Part shown: one piece after another, positions 47,425 through 59,826 of the stretch
Position numbering within the stretch: position 1 is the stretch's first letter
Layout of the letters: the number at the start of each line of letters is the position of its first letter
NCBI GenBank assembly: GCA_030272155.1
Contig: CP126197.1
Coordinates: forward strand, 1,612,001 to 1,676,000
DNA: 64,000 nucleotides
Reading direction: 5' to 3'
Source of the DNA: Tetradesmus obliquus
Lineage: Eukaryota > Chlorophyta > Chlorophyceae > Sphaeropleales > Scenedesmaceae
Notes under the pieces: model-generated
Seen by the model: only the letters and a program-made list of their open reading frames with translations
Databases searched by the model: none
What the model was told of the DNA's origin: nothing
Program-made: the position numbers and the translations under genes

Positions 47425-50024
47425 CTAGTACCTATGTGCAGCGAGCGGAGACGAGTAGGAGTCCCCGCCTTGCACCAGTGGCAGCTGCATCAGCAGCGCC
47501 TGCAGGGGCCCGGCAGACGCACCGCCACCCACAGCATGCTGCACAGGCAAGCCATGCTGCATCATGCGAGGCACATTGCTGACGCTGCTGTTGCGAGAGT
47601 GGCTGGCTCCGCTGCTGTTGCTGAGGCGCGAAGCATTCAGGCCAGCTGGCCAGCCGCCAGCACTGCTGCCACTGCAGCTGCTTGCAGGAACGGCAGTAGC
47701 AGCACTGGCAGCGCTGTTGCCGCTGGAGGAGCGGCCAAGCGCAGCAGCAGCTGCTGCTGCTGCACCGCCTCCAAAGCCAGCTGCTGCAAGTGCAGCTGCT
47801 ATGGACAACTCCCCTTCATTTCTGCCGCCTGCCCTACCCATGCCTCCCACATTGCTAGCCATTCCTCCTGCAAGCACAGCCTCTCCTGGCCAGCTGCCGC
47901 TGCTGCTGCTGCCTGGCAGAGCCTGTCCTGCAGGCATGCCTAGCATTGCAGACACTGCAGCAGCACCTGCCCTCAAGCCTGCCCCAATGCCCTGCACACT
48001 GCCGCGCACCGCCTCTGCCAGCCCAGACAGTACATTGCCTTCATCGTGCATAAAGTTGCAGCGTGCGCCATAGGGGCAGCTGCCAGTTACGCTGAAGGTC
48101 CTGCAAGGCTGTGTCTTGTACTTCGGGGGCCTCACCACTGGCCGCAGCTCCAGGTGGCCATGTGCAAACTGGCAGCGGATGCCGTAGCGGCAGCTGCCGG
48201 CATCCAGCCAAGAGCGGCACAGCTCAGTCTGCAGGAAGCGAGGAGTGAGGTCAAATGGGGTTCAGCAGGCGGGCAAAAGGTCAGGGCGGGAGGCAAGAAA
48301 CTGCAACAAAAGGGTTGCAAACTGGCTGGGCACATGCGACGTAACAAGAAGGCATGAGGTAGCTGCGTGCTGCAGAGCTGCACCCAGAGCAGTTCCTGCA
48401 GGTGTTGGCATTCAAGAAAATCTATGCGACAATAGCAGCCTAACCAAGTTGTTATTAACTGCAAGGGGAACCATGGGCGTAATCACTCCAGCAGTGCTGG
48501 CAGCCGCCTCACCTTGTACAGTGGGTTGTGTGGAGCCTGTGCACCAGGCCTGCCTCCTTTAGGGCCGCTGCTGCCGCTGCCGCCTGCAGCATCTGTCATG
48601 CCCAAGGCACTGAAGCCGCCAGGCAGCATGCAGTCTGTTGGCCCTGCAGGCAAGCCCTGTAAGGCAGTCAGGCCTGCAGCACTGAAGCCAGAGGAGTCCA
48701 GCAGCACGGCATCCTGCAGCTGCTGCATGCCTGGCGCCGCTGCGCTGCCACTGTACCCGCTGTTGAGCAGCTGCTGCTGCTGCATGAGCAGCAGCATGTC
48801 ATCACTGCACTCGCCGGCAGTGCCAGGCCATGCTGCGGAGCCTGCTGCAGCGGTAGCCAGGTATGCAGGCATTGCTGTCTGGTCAGCTGGGAAAGGGTTT
48901 CCTGCAAGGGCCATGTTGAGGTGGTTGAGGGTTGTGCTGTTGTTGGCGCTGCTAGGGCCCCCACCGCCTGCTGCCAGTGAAGATCCTGCAAGCAACTGCT
49001 GCTGTAGCAGCAGCTGCTGCTGCTGCTGCTGGCCTGCCAGAGGCGCCATGCCAGCCAGCATGCCAGTCATGCTTGCAGGAAGGCTTGCAGGAACGATATT
49101 GTGTGGCGCAAGCCCGCTTGCTGCAGCTGCTTGGTTCTGCAGTTGCTGCAGCTGCTGCTGCGTCATCATTGGCTGTCCTGCAAGCGCCAAGCCACCCATG
49201 CTGCTGTCGCTGCCGCTGTTCCAGCTGGCTGCCGGCTCCACAGCAGCTGCTGCTCCTGACATGTGCGTAGCTGCCAGCAGCAAGGACAGCACATCTGTGT
49301 CTGCGGGGTCTGCGTTGGTGGTAGGGCAGCTGTTGCTGTTGTATGCAAAGCCAGCTGCGGAGCTGAGGGGTGCTGTGGGTGTGGGGTGGGGAATCGACGA
49401 AGCCCTTCCCATGAGGGACGCTGCTGCTGTTGATGCTGGCATTGGAGCGCGTTCCTGCAAGCCGCTGGAGGGTGTGGCGTTGCTGTGCCAGCTGCGGCTG
49501 CTGCTGACACATGCTGCTGATGCTGCAGCTGCTGCTGATGATGACTGTGGGCTGCACACTGGCATAGGAGGCTGGGAGATGATCTCGCAGCGAGGCTTGG
49601 CTGCTGCGTGTGCAGCAGCAACAGCGCTCGCTCCTGGTGTGGCAAGGGCAGGTGCAGCTGAGCGCAGACGGCCATACAAGGATGACACACTACCGCTGCT
49701 GCTGCCGCTGCTGCTCACACTGGAAGCCATCAGAGCTGTGGGTGATGCATCTGCTGATGCTGGAGCCATCTTGCTGCTGCTGAAGGCAGCAAGGTTCTGG
49801 CCTTGCTTCATCTGCCTGTACTGCAGAGCAGCTGCCACTGCCAGGCTGCTGTTGCTACTGGTGCTGACTGCCGAGGGCTGCGGTCCCGCCTGCTCCCCAG
49901 CCAGGCCGAAGGGCTGTATGCTCGCCATCTGTGCATCTCGAGTGCGGCGTGCGGGCTGTGCGGAATCACCACAGGCCGTCTCGGGAACATCAGCAGGTAG
50001 TGGAGCAGAATGGATGGGCTGCAT
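47425..50024 (-). CDS. Tandem CCCH zinc-finger protein (TTP/TIS11 type)
   Basis: Two exons on the reverse strand (50024-48513, 48228-47425) give 771 aa from the first ATG; an upstream exon is possible because the frame is open to about 50078. The long first part is low-complexity (Ala, Ser, Gln, Leu, Met). The second exon starts exactly at the first finger, so LYK joins TELC. The two fingers are [20 protein letters not shown] and [20 protein letters not shown], joined by [18 protein letters not shown]. Both fit C-x8-C-x5-C-x3-H, with the TTP-like lead-in (Y/R)KTELC. TTP-type proteins bind AU-rich elements in mRNA 3' UTRs and promote decay (family knowledge). A Gly/Ser/Ala-rich tail follows. 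A 524-codon antisense frame over exon 1 is a by-product of base composition. Confidence 0.88.
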
Positions 50025-50718
50025 GGCGGACTGTGGGGCAGGTTGCAGCGGTTGTCTGCAGGCCTCAACAACTGGCACACGCGGATAGCAGATCGCGTGG
50101 CGGGTCAGAAGGAGTCCATGTTGTCAATGTACGGCTGTGCACGCCTTGCGGTTGCGTGCGTTGTGGTGCTGCAGGCTTTAGATGAGCTTTCGAAACGTTA
50201 TTGCACCACTAGGACAGAAGATTTGCCTGAATCAGCGTTCGGTCAGGCTGGGCCTGGTCAACTGATTGGCTGCTATCTAAGTACTACTTGTGCTTGAGGA
50301 GGTCCAGAGGTGGAAAAAAGAGGGTGTGACCTCTTGTGGGGTGTTGTGGTTGAGCTGGGGTTGCAGGTTCCCTCGGACGTTACGATCAACAAAAGGTAGA
50401 ACGCGGTTAACCAGATGCAAGCAGACAGCGAAGGCATAGCCCAACAAAAGTGCTCACAACAAGCAAGCAGGACCCCGACGCTGCCTTTCACCCAACCTGC
50501 CGGCCACTCAATGACGACCGTTGCATGGTAGAGTGCGAAGATGGTCACATGCTTGCCAGAAAGTAGCTCAAACGTGCACCAAACAATAAAATTCTCTCCA
50601 TCAGCCAAATAACAGAGTTTCAGGTATGAGTACCAACATAAACACGCTGCTGTATCCAAGGAAAGGACTGCAGTTCTGCTGCACATCTGCAGCAGGCCGC
50701 CTGGGCCCTGCCATGGTC
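50025..50718 (-). other. CPA 3' UTR and CCCH-gene promoter/5' UTR
   Basis: Lies between two reverse-strand genes. No coding exon is needed. Hydrophobic frames on the reverse strand (50273-50848) read through the CPA 3' end in the wrong frame. Confidence 0.5.
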
Positions 50719-52071
50719 TCATGCTGACAGGCTGTGGTGCTTGAGAGAACCGTCCAGAGTGACCAGCGGCGTGTACAGCTCCGGCCTCCGGTCCCTGAAC
50801 ACCCCCCATCTGCAGCAGCACCACAGCAGCAACTTCTTGTTTATCCAATGTTTGCCCGCCAACCGCTCTGCATTGCAGCTAACAGTTGGCTGTCCTCGCT
50901 GGACACATTCAGGCCTCCTGCCCGTGCTCACTTGCATATCACCAGCACTTGATAGCAACAAAAATTTTGACCCATGTCACGCTGCTGGCCCGAAACCATG
51001 CATTCCTGCAAGCATCAACAGCAGCAACTGCCCCCAACTCGCCCCGCTTCGGGTATGCATTGTAAGCTACCGAAGCTTTTCCTCCTCTTGCGCTGCACAC
51101 TCACCCCAGCCTGTTGGTCCTGCACTGGTCCAGATCAAAGGCATGCACCACAAAGCCCTCAACCTTGTCAGGATTGGGGTGCAGGTTGCCGCCCTTCAGC
51201 TCCTTCGCACCAACCTGCAGCAGACAGCAGCACAGCAATAGCAATAGCACATCAGTGCTGTGCAATGCGCGTTCTGCAGGAACGGGCGCCTGAACAGGGC
51301 GATTAGTGCGCAAGAGGGAGCACTGGCATGCACTAGTGTGTAATGCACGCAGTTGACTGGAGCTGCTGACTGGCTGTTGGCTTGCACAAGTGCGCAGCTG
51401 GCGCGTCCGCAAAGCGACGGCACGTATGTGAAATGCATATACGTGTGTGCTAGGACATGCGGAAAGGCCCAGTGACAGAAAAAGCGGCCCTATGCAGGGC
51501 ATGATGGATGTATGACTCGCCATGACTCGTGTTGCATGAGTCGTGTGTCTGACGTGACATGCTGACACAGCATATGCATGCAGCCAGCAACTATGCTGCA
51601 GTCCAGACTGTGCCATGGTGTGCTGGCATGCACATGTCAGCACCACTGCTGCCCTCATGCATGCCTTTCAAGATGCAACAGAACCCATGTGTGCATGCAC
51701 AGCGTGCATGATAACAAGGAAAGTGCGTTCGCATGCATGCAAGCAGGTCAGCCGAAACGCACCTGTGCTTGCTCACAACCCGCGTGTCACCTCCAAACAC
51801 GCTGTGCTTTGTCCTGGACATATGCCAGACACCATGCTGGCCCAAACCAGCCGCAGCACATGCTTGCTTGAAGCCCAAATGCAACACTATATGTTTACAT
51901 GCATATGCCAGGGCAGTGTCAAGATGGACACATCTAACAGTGTCCCACCTGCGCCAGCACCTCTCCGCGCTGCCCTGAGATGAAGCTGCCCCCGTAGAAG
52001 GTGATGCTGCTCTTGGCCCAAGTCTCCGTGCCGATGCGGTTCGAGGCGACAACAGGCACCTGGCACAACAA

Positions 52072-52102
<31 letters not shown>

Positions 52103-54476
52103 CGGCGGCGGCGGCGCAAAGGCAGGTTCAAGGTAAGGTGCACTACAGCATGCAGGCGGGGTCAACCTGCAGCTGCATGAGGGCAGGCTAGAGCAATCAG
52201 CATAACAGCTGCTGCTGGCCTGCTAGCTATTGCATTATATCAATGGGGGTGGCTTACCAGGTTGGCTGCTGCATGGCCCAGCATGGTGCGTGTCCAGTGA
52301 GGGTAGCTGTTATAGCTCGGGTCCTCTGGCTCGCTGCCAATGGCGGTGGGGTAGAACAGCACCTGTGAACAGCAGCAGCAGCAGCAGCAGCAGCAGTGAC
52401 AGGCGTGTCAGTCACAGCCCGCAAGCTCAACCAGGACACCAACCAAAGCATAGAAGGACAGTAGGTGTCAGCCACAGCACACGAAGCCTGCTTGTAGGCA
52501 AGGCTAGCTCAAGGTTATACTGCAGCCAGCCCTGCAGAACCCTGCAGCGGATTCACACCCCTGCCTTGACCACCCGCACAGTGTGTCACGCAATTATGCC
52601 TGAACATGCACCGCTGCCTCACCTCTGCGCCCATGAGCGCGAGGGATCGTGCTGTCTCAGGGAACCACTGGTCCCAGCAGATGCCTGCGCCCAGCCGCCC
52701 AAACTTGGTGTCCCACACCTTGAAGCCCGTGTCCCCGGGGCTGAAGTAGAACTTCTCCTGGTAGCTGCGGGGTCAACATTACAAAAATAAACAATGTTTT
52801 TATGTTGCACTGCAATCGATTTGCACGTCATTTGAAGTGCACAGCATTCCTGCAGGCTACCTGCAGGCTGCACGGTCCAGTGCAGGGCCAGCCGGCCGCA
52901 TGCGTTGGCAGGTAAGCAGCAACTGCGCATTGTGCGGGGAAATCCTTTGCGCAGCTGTGCAAGCGGGCATGCTGCACACAGGCTACTGTTGCTGCTGCTA
53001 CTCTTCTCATCGCCCAGTCCCTGCCAGCAGCACTGGCTGCAGTGCGCCTGCTGCTTTTGCTGCTGCTGCTCACCCTGCCCCTGCCAGTGGCATTGTCTGC
53101 TGCTGCTGCTCACCCTGGCCCTGCCAGCGGCATTGTCTGCTGCTGCTGCTGCTGCTGCTGTTGCTCACCCTGGCCCGTCTGGGATGTGTGACTTGCGGTA
53201 CACGCCCAGCACGCTGCCGTCTGCGTCGATCATGGCCAGGCTGTTGAAGTGTGCATTGTTCATGCGCTCGAAGAAGCTCACAGGCAGCACCACTCCCAGC
53301 TCCTTGGCCAGCTTGGACAGCCTGCAGAAGCATGTTCACATGTGGCCATCATATAGCAGCAATGAGTGTGCTGTAGTTGGGCAGCGCATCAGCGCATAAG
53401 CAGCACCACGCCCAGCTCCTTGGCTAGCTTGGACAGCCTGCAGGAAACATGAGCGCAAGCAGCACATGCGTGCAGAACTGTTTGGTGTGTGCAGCTCCTT
53501 GGCTAGCTTGGACAGCCTGCAGGAAACATGTGCACACATGCAGGCGATGGCGGCGTTGCTGTGGCTGAATGGTATCAACGCCTCATGCTGAGCGCTGGTT
53601 CAGCGTCCTGAACGACGCGCAGCCACGCTGTCGTGCACATTGTGCAGGATGTGCACAGCACGGCTGCACACCTTGGTGCAGCCCAGAGGCAGTTGGGCAG
53701 ACACAGCACCTGCCCACACTGCACTGCAGCACGATGCTGTCTCTGGCTGCCCATCTGAATGGTGCCCATGCACATCATGTGAAAAGTGCTAGCTGCAAGC
53801 TTCTATTAAGTTAAATGCTGCGGCCGCACGCCTCACCGCTGTACTGGCTTGCTCTCTTCCAGCGGCTTTGCCCAGTCAAAGTACTCCTGCAAGCACAAGG
53901 CAAGCAAGCAGAATCGCGCTGCAGGGCGTGCCCAGCTACGCAAACACTGCTGCTCCATGTCAGCTTGCATATGTAGAGAGTTCAGTGAATAAGTAGGTAC
54001 AAAGCAAGTTGTCTGGGCATGCTGTAAGCATTGCAGGAGTACAGCACCTACCCCCTTCTGCTCCTGGCAGAAGTACCAGTTCTCAAACAGCTCCTGCAAG
54101 CAGCACAAACAGCAATGAAAACAGCAGAAGGCACAAATATTCTTCCTATTGCAGCCTTGGCGGCATGCACAGCACGCATATGCTTCAACAGAGAACACAG
54201 CAGCAGCTACACCTACTGCTACAACTGCCGTGTACCTGAAGCAGGATGACATTGGCGCCAGCAGCTGCTGCCTCCCTGATGATCTTCTCTGCCTTTGCCT
54301 GCGTGAACCGTGCGCCACAAGCTGCTGTCAGCGGTGTCTGGGTAAAAGTTGTCGCGCCTTGGGCTGTTGACAGCAGCAGGTGGTCAGAGGCCTGGCTGAC
54401 CCGCACACACCAGGTTTTCCTCTGGGTCGCGTGTGATCTCAAGCTGCGTTGCAGCTACTTTGACTACGCGAGGCAT
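50719..54476 (-). CDS. CPA: N-carbamoylputrescine amidase
   Basis: Hydrolyses N-carbamoylputrescine to putrescine, CO2 and ammonia in the plant arginine-decarboxylase route of polyamine synthesis. It is a nitrilase-superfamily enzyme. Ten exons (54476-54411, 54298-54236, 54093-54052, 53886-53837, 53321-53169, 52764-52623, 52362-52258, 52059-51949, 51214-51105, 50809-50719) give 310 aa, close to the family's ~300. All parts of the Glu-Lys-Cys triad are visible: LLQELFENWYFCQEQK (Glu), VYRKSHIPDGPGY (Lys) and AGICWDQWFPE (Cys). Other signatures are NLVPVVASNRIGTE, ITFYGGSFI and WGVFRDRRPELYTPLVTLDG. The start ATG gives the usual MPRVVKVAATQ. No targeting peptide is seen, so it is probably cytosolic. 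It is divergent from the aquaporin gene. Echo copies of exon 5 lie in intron 4. Confidence 0.95.
53400..53527 (-). repeat. Two echoes of CPA exon 5 start
   Basis: The acceptor and exon head coding LSKLAKELG(V) occur at 53321 (real) and again at about 53401-53446 and 53491-53527 in the intron upstream. The middle copy continues to VVLL before diverging. The furthest copy loses similarity after KEL. Both keep the cag acceptor. Confidence 0.88.
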
Positions 54477-55019
54477 GGTTGTGCTTCTGCTTTCAGTGAA
54501 CAGAATGCGGAAGCTCTTTGTGTTGAATGCAAACTGCTCAAACTATAGCGATTTAAGCAAAGGAGCAGATGTCGAGCTATGCGTGATCGCAAAATAAAGC
54601 AATAAATGCAGCTCTCCAGGCTGATCAATCGTGTCTGTGTCTCACTCTGTCTAGGTTCCAGACAGTATGGTCGTACAGCAGGCAGTTGCCCGATGTCTTC
54701 CCACCGAGTAAGATAGGAAACGCACAGGCACATAAATGCTAGATGCCTCCAAGTTTTCACTTACGATGCCTTCAAGGGAGGGATGGCATTGGCGCCTGCC
54801 AGGCTGGCAGTACATTGCAGGGCCCCATGATTGCGTCAGGACCGGCAGAACGGATAATCGCTGATCGTCTCGCCTATACGAGTCGGTAGAGCTTTCAGAA
54901 GGCACGCAAAAGAAAGGCTTGAGACGCCAAAAGCGTGCTGAGGTCACAGCTGCAGAACTTGCCATCAGGCTGTGCATCTTCTTTCCCTTTTAGTTCTCTG
55001 AAGCACAAGCTGCACCAAT
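54477..55019. promoter_or_regulatory. Shared divergent promoter (CPA / aquaporin)
   Basis: About 540 bases separate the two start codons. On the aquaporin side, tcccttttag at about 54984-54993 looks like an acceptor, so the ATG-bearing bases 54994-55029 may be the end of a 5' UTR exon. No clear TATA box was seen in either direction. Confidence 0.45.
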
Positions 55020-57018
55020 ATGACAACAGGTATGTAGATTACTGCGATCGTTTGCTTCTGCAAGCGCTGATGACACTATTGGCTCCCAGCAAGAGCACAA
55101 CTAGCAGGCTCTGCAGTGCATCTCAGTGGAGCAGTGAGCAGTGCTCACAGCAGCTCGTTTCATGCATGCAGGACGTAAGCCGAATGGTTCAACGCTGGAC
55201 CATCCCCTGCCCAAGAAAGAGGGCAGGATGGGGCTGCTTCATGAAACAAAAGCACCAGGAGGCGCATGGAGCCTGCTGGCTGCAGGCCTGGCAGAGTTCT
55301 TCTGCACAGCTGCATTCCTGTTCATTGCTACAGGTAAGCAGATCAGCACAGCAGCCATTACAGGTTAGGCCTGAGTGCAAGCTCTGCATGAACGCCGGTG
55401 CTGTTGTCACAAACGCATGCACCTGAACCACACCTGTGTACTGTGAAGCCAGTGCCTCCACATCATTTGCTTTGTGCTAATGAAGCACCTCGTGTTGGTC
55501 CTGCTGCTGCTGCTGCTGCTGCCGCCCAGGCACTGTGACCAGCGGCTGCCACACTGCCGACACTGCACGCCAGTCAGGAGCTAAAGACCAGGAACTGGAA
55601 ACAGGTGCGCGGGCGTGCTCTGCAACACAGCAACATACCAGTTGTTGATTGACAGATCAGCATGCTGTGTGAAAGCGGCTCTATGCCTGGATGCAACAGA
55701 TGCAGCAAGTCAGAACGCAAGTCAGAACGCATCTTGACATGCGGCTGCATCACAACAGAAAAGTGGCTGCTCATCTTGCCTCAATGCATTTTTGCTGAGC
55801 CTGCCAATGTTTTGACATTGACGAAGCACTTCATGCCTCCCTGCCGCCGCAGTGGAGCCCGGCGCGTGCTTCCTGGGCAGCACCAACCTGCTCAACATCG
55901 CCATGGCCTTCGGCCTCTCCATCTTCGTGCTGGTCTACGCAGCAGCCAGCTTCTCGGGTGCGCGGCGTGTGGATAGGCGGTGTGGCAGCGCAGCAGTGCT
56001 TGTCAACTTGAACGCTGCTGGCAGACTGGTGGCGTACTGCACGCCAGATGTTAGTTCTGCACAGTAGCTGGACTTGGAGCATACATCGCTGCATCAGCAG
56101 CTGAGAATGGTATGCAGCGAGCAGCAGCGCTGAAACCTCCAGCCACAATGCTGCCACGACAACTCAAGCGATGGTGCTGTACTTCGCACTTCCCCGCCAT
56201 CTTTGTATTGCAGGCGGCCACTTTAACCCTGCCATCTCCAATGACGCCCACCACCCACTAACTGCTGCTGCTGCTGTTGCTGCTGCCGCGATGGTGTGCT
56301 GCCACTGCATTGCCCCACTGCAGGCGGCCACCTCAACCCTGCCATCACCATCGGTTTCTTCCTGGCCACAACGTGCCACTCCAACTTGACACAATGCTGT
56401 ACTTCGTGCCTTCCCTACCACCCTTGCGCTGCAGGCGGTCACCTCAACCCTGCCATCACCATCGCCATGTTCCTCACGAGGCGCATCTCCCTGGTCCGCA
56501 CAGCCGTGTACATCATTTGCCAGGTGGCAGGTGCCATTGTGGGCTCTGCACTTGTGCGGGCAGTGGATCCAAATGGCTTCAAGGCAGCGCTTGGTGCAGC
56601 AAATCGGCTCAATACCTGGGCAAAGGTTGGCACAGGGCTGGGAGTAGAGCTGATCCTCACCGCCATATTCGTGTTCATTGTGTTTGCGGCAGTTGACAAG
56701 ACGCGTGGCGCGCACAGTGCACACGTGCCTGTTCTAGCACCCCTGGCAATTGGCATCGTGGTGTTCCTATGCCACATGGTGGCGGTGCCAATCGACGGCT
56801 GTTCTGTCAACCCTGCGCGCTCGTTTGGAACTGCTGTTGTGGCGCGCACGTGGGCGCATCACTGGATCTTCTGGGTGGGTCCCATTGTTGGTGGTGCTGC
56901 TGCAGGGCTGCTGTATGAGGCACTGGCTTACAGGGCACCGCTGTTTGCGGGGCCTGTGGAGGAGCAGGGCAGGGAGCCTGGCACCAGCCCTGCTGGGCCA
57001 CAGGAGTACACGGTATAA
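55020..57018 (+). CDS. Aquaporin (MIP family)
   Basis: Water or small-solute channel of the plasma or internal membranes. Five exons (55020-55029, 55172-55333, 55530-55604, 55853-55957, 56435-57018) give 311 aa. The first exon codes only MTT plus one base. Both NPA boxes are present: GGHLNPAITIAMF at the start of the last exon and SVNPARSFGTAVV near its end. Span 1 is in exon 2 (LLAAGLAEFFCTAAFLFIAT) and span 2 in exon 4 (NIAMAFGLSIFVLVYAAA). The rest lie in exon 5, for example ELILTAIFVFIVFAAVDK and PLAIGIVVFLCHMVAVPIDG. A long, Cys-containing loop between spans 1 and 2 (exon 3) is unusual. The family layout resembles plant PIP-like and algal MIP proteins; I do not assign a subfamily. A transposon starts four bases after the TAA. 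Confidence 0.93.
56170..56434 (+). repeat. Two echoes of aquaporin last-exon start
   Basis: The acceptor and exon head coding GGH(F/L)NPAI occur at 56214, 56324 and 56435 (real), each preceded by a related ~40-base intron tail. The copy at 56214 diverges after NPAIS. The copy at 56324 reads GGHLNPAITIGFFLATT and stays open in the same frame for 111 bases into the real exon. Use of that acceptor would therefore add 37 residues and a third NPA box. Confidence 0.9.
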
Positions 57019-57022
57019 TATA

Positions 57023-59720
57023 CACTATGGTCACCGAGATGTCCAGTTGCATGTCCAGGCATGTCCAGCTGCACCAAATCGTGTCCAGGTGGTGTGTGTG
57101 CACGTCCAGTCGCATGTCCAGCCTGATAGCATCTGGACATCTGCTGCTGCTGAGACGATACATGCTCATATATGACACGCTACCAGCATGAGATGCCCCA
57201 AGTAGATGGTCATGCATGTATGCCGCACATATTGTGGGATTTGGCAGCCAGCACGGCAGCTGAACTTGCTGTAGGGTTTGCCGTGGTCAGATCACGACCT
57301 CGACAATGCACAGCAATAAAAGACTGCAAACAAATGAAACATACACTAGAATACTTGGTAAATGTGTAAAATGGGCACGATAGTGCCTCACAGCGAAGAT
57401 CAGCATGTCACCACAGTGTTGCACAGTTTCCCCGCACTGCTGAAACACCAGCCTCACCACTAGATCGTTTCAATCCACAACTTTTTCGTTCACTTGTCGA
57501 GATAGTCCCATTGTGCGGTGCTGCCAGGCGTGTCATTTGTTACAATACAAAACGGCAGGTGGCAAACGCCCGTGGAGTGATCGTCGACTGGCAAGTAAAC
57601 AGCTGCAGACAGCAGTTGCATTGGTTGCTACAGAAGCAAACGAGTGATCGCACCCCTGTCGCGCACCGCAGCTGCTGTGCAGGTAGTGCGTAGGCCTGAA
57701 ACAGGCTACGAGCGTGTGTCCGCTGGCAAAGCCCTTCGCGAACAGTGAACATGAATCACAACATATCAATGCGAGCATTGAGTATTCAGGTGGCTGCGGA
57801 TGCCTGCTCATTGAGCTGCAGCAGTCTGTGCAGCAGTAGGCAACTTTGCAGATTTCCTGCAGTACACTGTTTGAAGCGCCTGGCGCGGCAAGGTGATCAT
57901 CGTTCTACATCAAAGCCATGGTAAGCCACTTACAGGCAGATCAGCAGCGGTTGGAACGACAGCCGGCGCCCAGCTCACTGTGGCATAGCAGCAGCAGCAG
58001 CAACAGTCGCAGCATTGCAGCAGTACCGTTGCAGAAAAGAACAAACATTCACCAGATCAGGATCAGTTCCATGTACAGCTATATTAGCCATGCTATGCTA
58101 GCTTCGCAGGGCTGTGTGCGTGCAGGTTGTCCACAGGTGCAGTTGTGCATCACATGTGCTGATGTTGCTGTTTGCAGGCTCCTACCAGCTGTTTAATTCC
58201 CAGCATCACAGGTGGGTCGGAGTTATGCTCGTAAAACATAACACGTTACTGCTGCTGCTGCTGCTGTCATAAAGTGACAGCTCTTCCTACTTGGAGCATG
58301 CTGCTGCCGCACACTTGGCATTTTTTGCAATGCGTACATGAACCACAACGCAGGCAGCAGACAACATGCCCAGCAGGCCAGCAGGTGCATGATGTAGAAC
58401 ATGCCTGTGACTTCACGCCTTGCCATGCCCGCAGTGTGGAGTGCGCACCACCCATCCAGCTGCTGCTGTCTGCTTCTCTCACACTTGATTGCAGTAAGCG
58501 TGGGGCCGCTGGATTTGGTGCAGCGGCAAACCTGCTGCTGGGAGATTGCGTTTGTGATGAATTGGCAGGAAGCTTGCACGGGCAGGCAGCAGGGGACACA
58601 GCAAGCAACCAGCTGGCAGCTTGGCATGGCTGGTGCACTTTCTGGTGAGCTTCAAGACGGTAAATGCCAGTGCAAGCAGTCTGCCTCATATGTGTAGTGC
58701 AGCGGCAGCGATTGGGTTGGCGCCCAGGACGCAGGCTCTTGCTCTTGAGCGTGGCAAGTAGGTGGCGGGCGCCAATCGGCACGCACGCACCTGCCGGCCC
58801 ACACCCTGTTTGGCATAGGGCCAACCTCAGCAAGTGCCACGTCCTAAGCTGCAGCCTGCACGTATCAAGTGCAACTGCTCTGTTTCTGCTGCACTGCTGC
58901 AGGGGTGAAGACAACTGCTACACTTGTGATCAATGCGGGCGGTGGCGGCGTGCCAACTCGCTGTTGCTGCAGGCTGGGCAGGAAACAGTGTGCGATCAAC
59001 AGCTGTTGAAATAGACTGGTGTCTTCGGCAGATGGTTGAACGCAGCTGTGATGGCAGCCCACTGCTGCATTGCTTTGCTGGCACTGCTTGCAGCAGGATG
59101 CACAGATATTGCAATTGCGTGTGCTACTGACATAGGCATGCCCGGTACCAGTGGTATGACTGCAATGTTGTCAATGTGTTATTGTCAACTTAGCTGTGTG
59201 CTGTCCCCATGGGGAGTGGACACTGCTTCTACGCATGCGTATTCTGCACAGAAGCAACGTGTTTTGATGGTAGCAGCTGGGTGCTTTTGCTGTGAATGCA
59301 GCAAGATGCGATCAACCTCAACATTGTTGTACAGCAGCTGCCAGTTTCTGTTGAAATTGCAACAGCTGCAGCAGCGTGCTCATTGTGCTACAGCCCATGT
59401 GCCACTTGCCCACTTAGCAGCTGCAGTGACTTGGCACCAGGGGGTCGAGGGCGCCAACCCGAGCACCTCGATCTCGCTGCCCTGCCTCGAAAACATGTTT
59501 ATTGCATCAAATACATGTTATCTAAGGTAATTATATTGCACTGTTTGAAAGTCCAGATGCCTTGTGCAGTTGCGTGTCCAGTCACCTGCTCGATGTCCAG
59601 CAGCACACTGGACATGGCCATGTCCAGTCCCACACTGGACATGCCATGTGACATGTCCAGATGCACACCAGCAACTGGACATGACTGGACGCGCAGCTGG
59701 ACATTTCAGTGACCATAGTG
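57023..59720. mobile_element. CACTA-like DNA transposon C, in the aquaporin 3' end
   Basis: 2698 bp. Both ends read CACTATGGTCAC in inverted orientation, and similarity continues for about 50 bases with few differences. The flanking triplet ATA is duplicated (57020-57022 and 59721-59723). Subterminal arrays of TGTCCAG/CTGGACA in both orientations lie at about 57040-57140 and 59565-59705. This is a textbook CACTA/EnSpm terminus. No transposase was recognised. The interior has plus-strand splice-like features and a CG-rich 215-codon reverse frame (58267-58914), but nothing identifiable. Confidence 0.92.
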
Positions 59721-59773
59721 ATAGTTCGTTCGTGTTACACTGCATGAACTAACAGCCTGACAACGGTCCCGTT

Positions 59774-59826
59774 AAGGAGCAAGGTTGGAGCCTGGCAGCA
59801 CCCTTACTGGGCCGCAGGAGTCCGCG
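59774..59826 (+). repeat. Echo of aquaporin C-terminal coding end
   Basis: About 53 bases resemble the last codons of the aquaporin (EEQGREPGTSPAGPQEY), with several substitutions and small indels. They lie on the far side of transposon C, so before the insertion the duplicate lay roughly 55 bases beyond the stop codon. Confidence 0.75.

Noticed and set aside
48514..50088. 524-codon plus-strand open frame
   Set aside because: It is antisense to CCCH-gene exon 1; Ala/Ser/Gln codon composition keeps the opposite strand open. It has no domain or splice support.
58267..58914. 215-codon reverse frame inside transposon C as transposase
   Set aside because: It shows no DDE-like or other transposase motif and a composition like other chance frames here.
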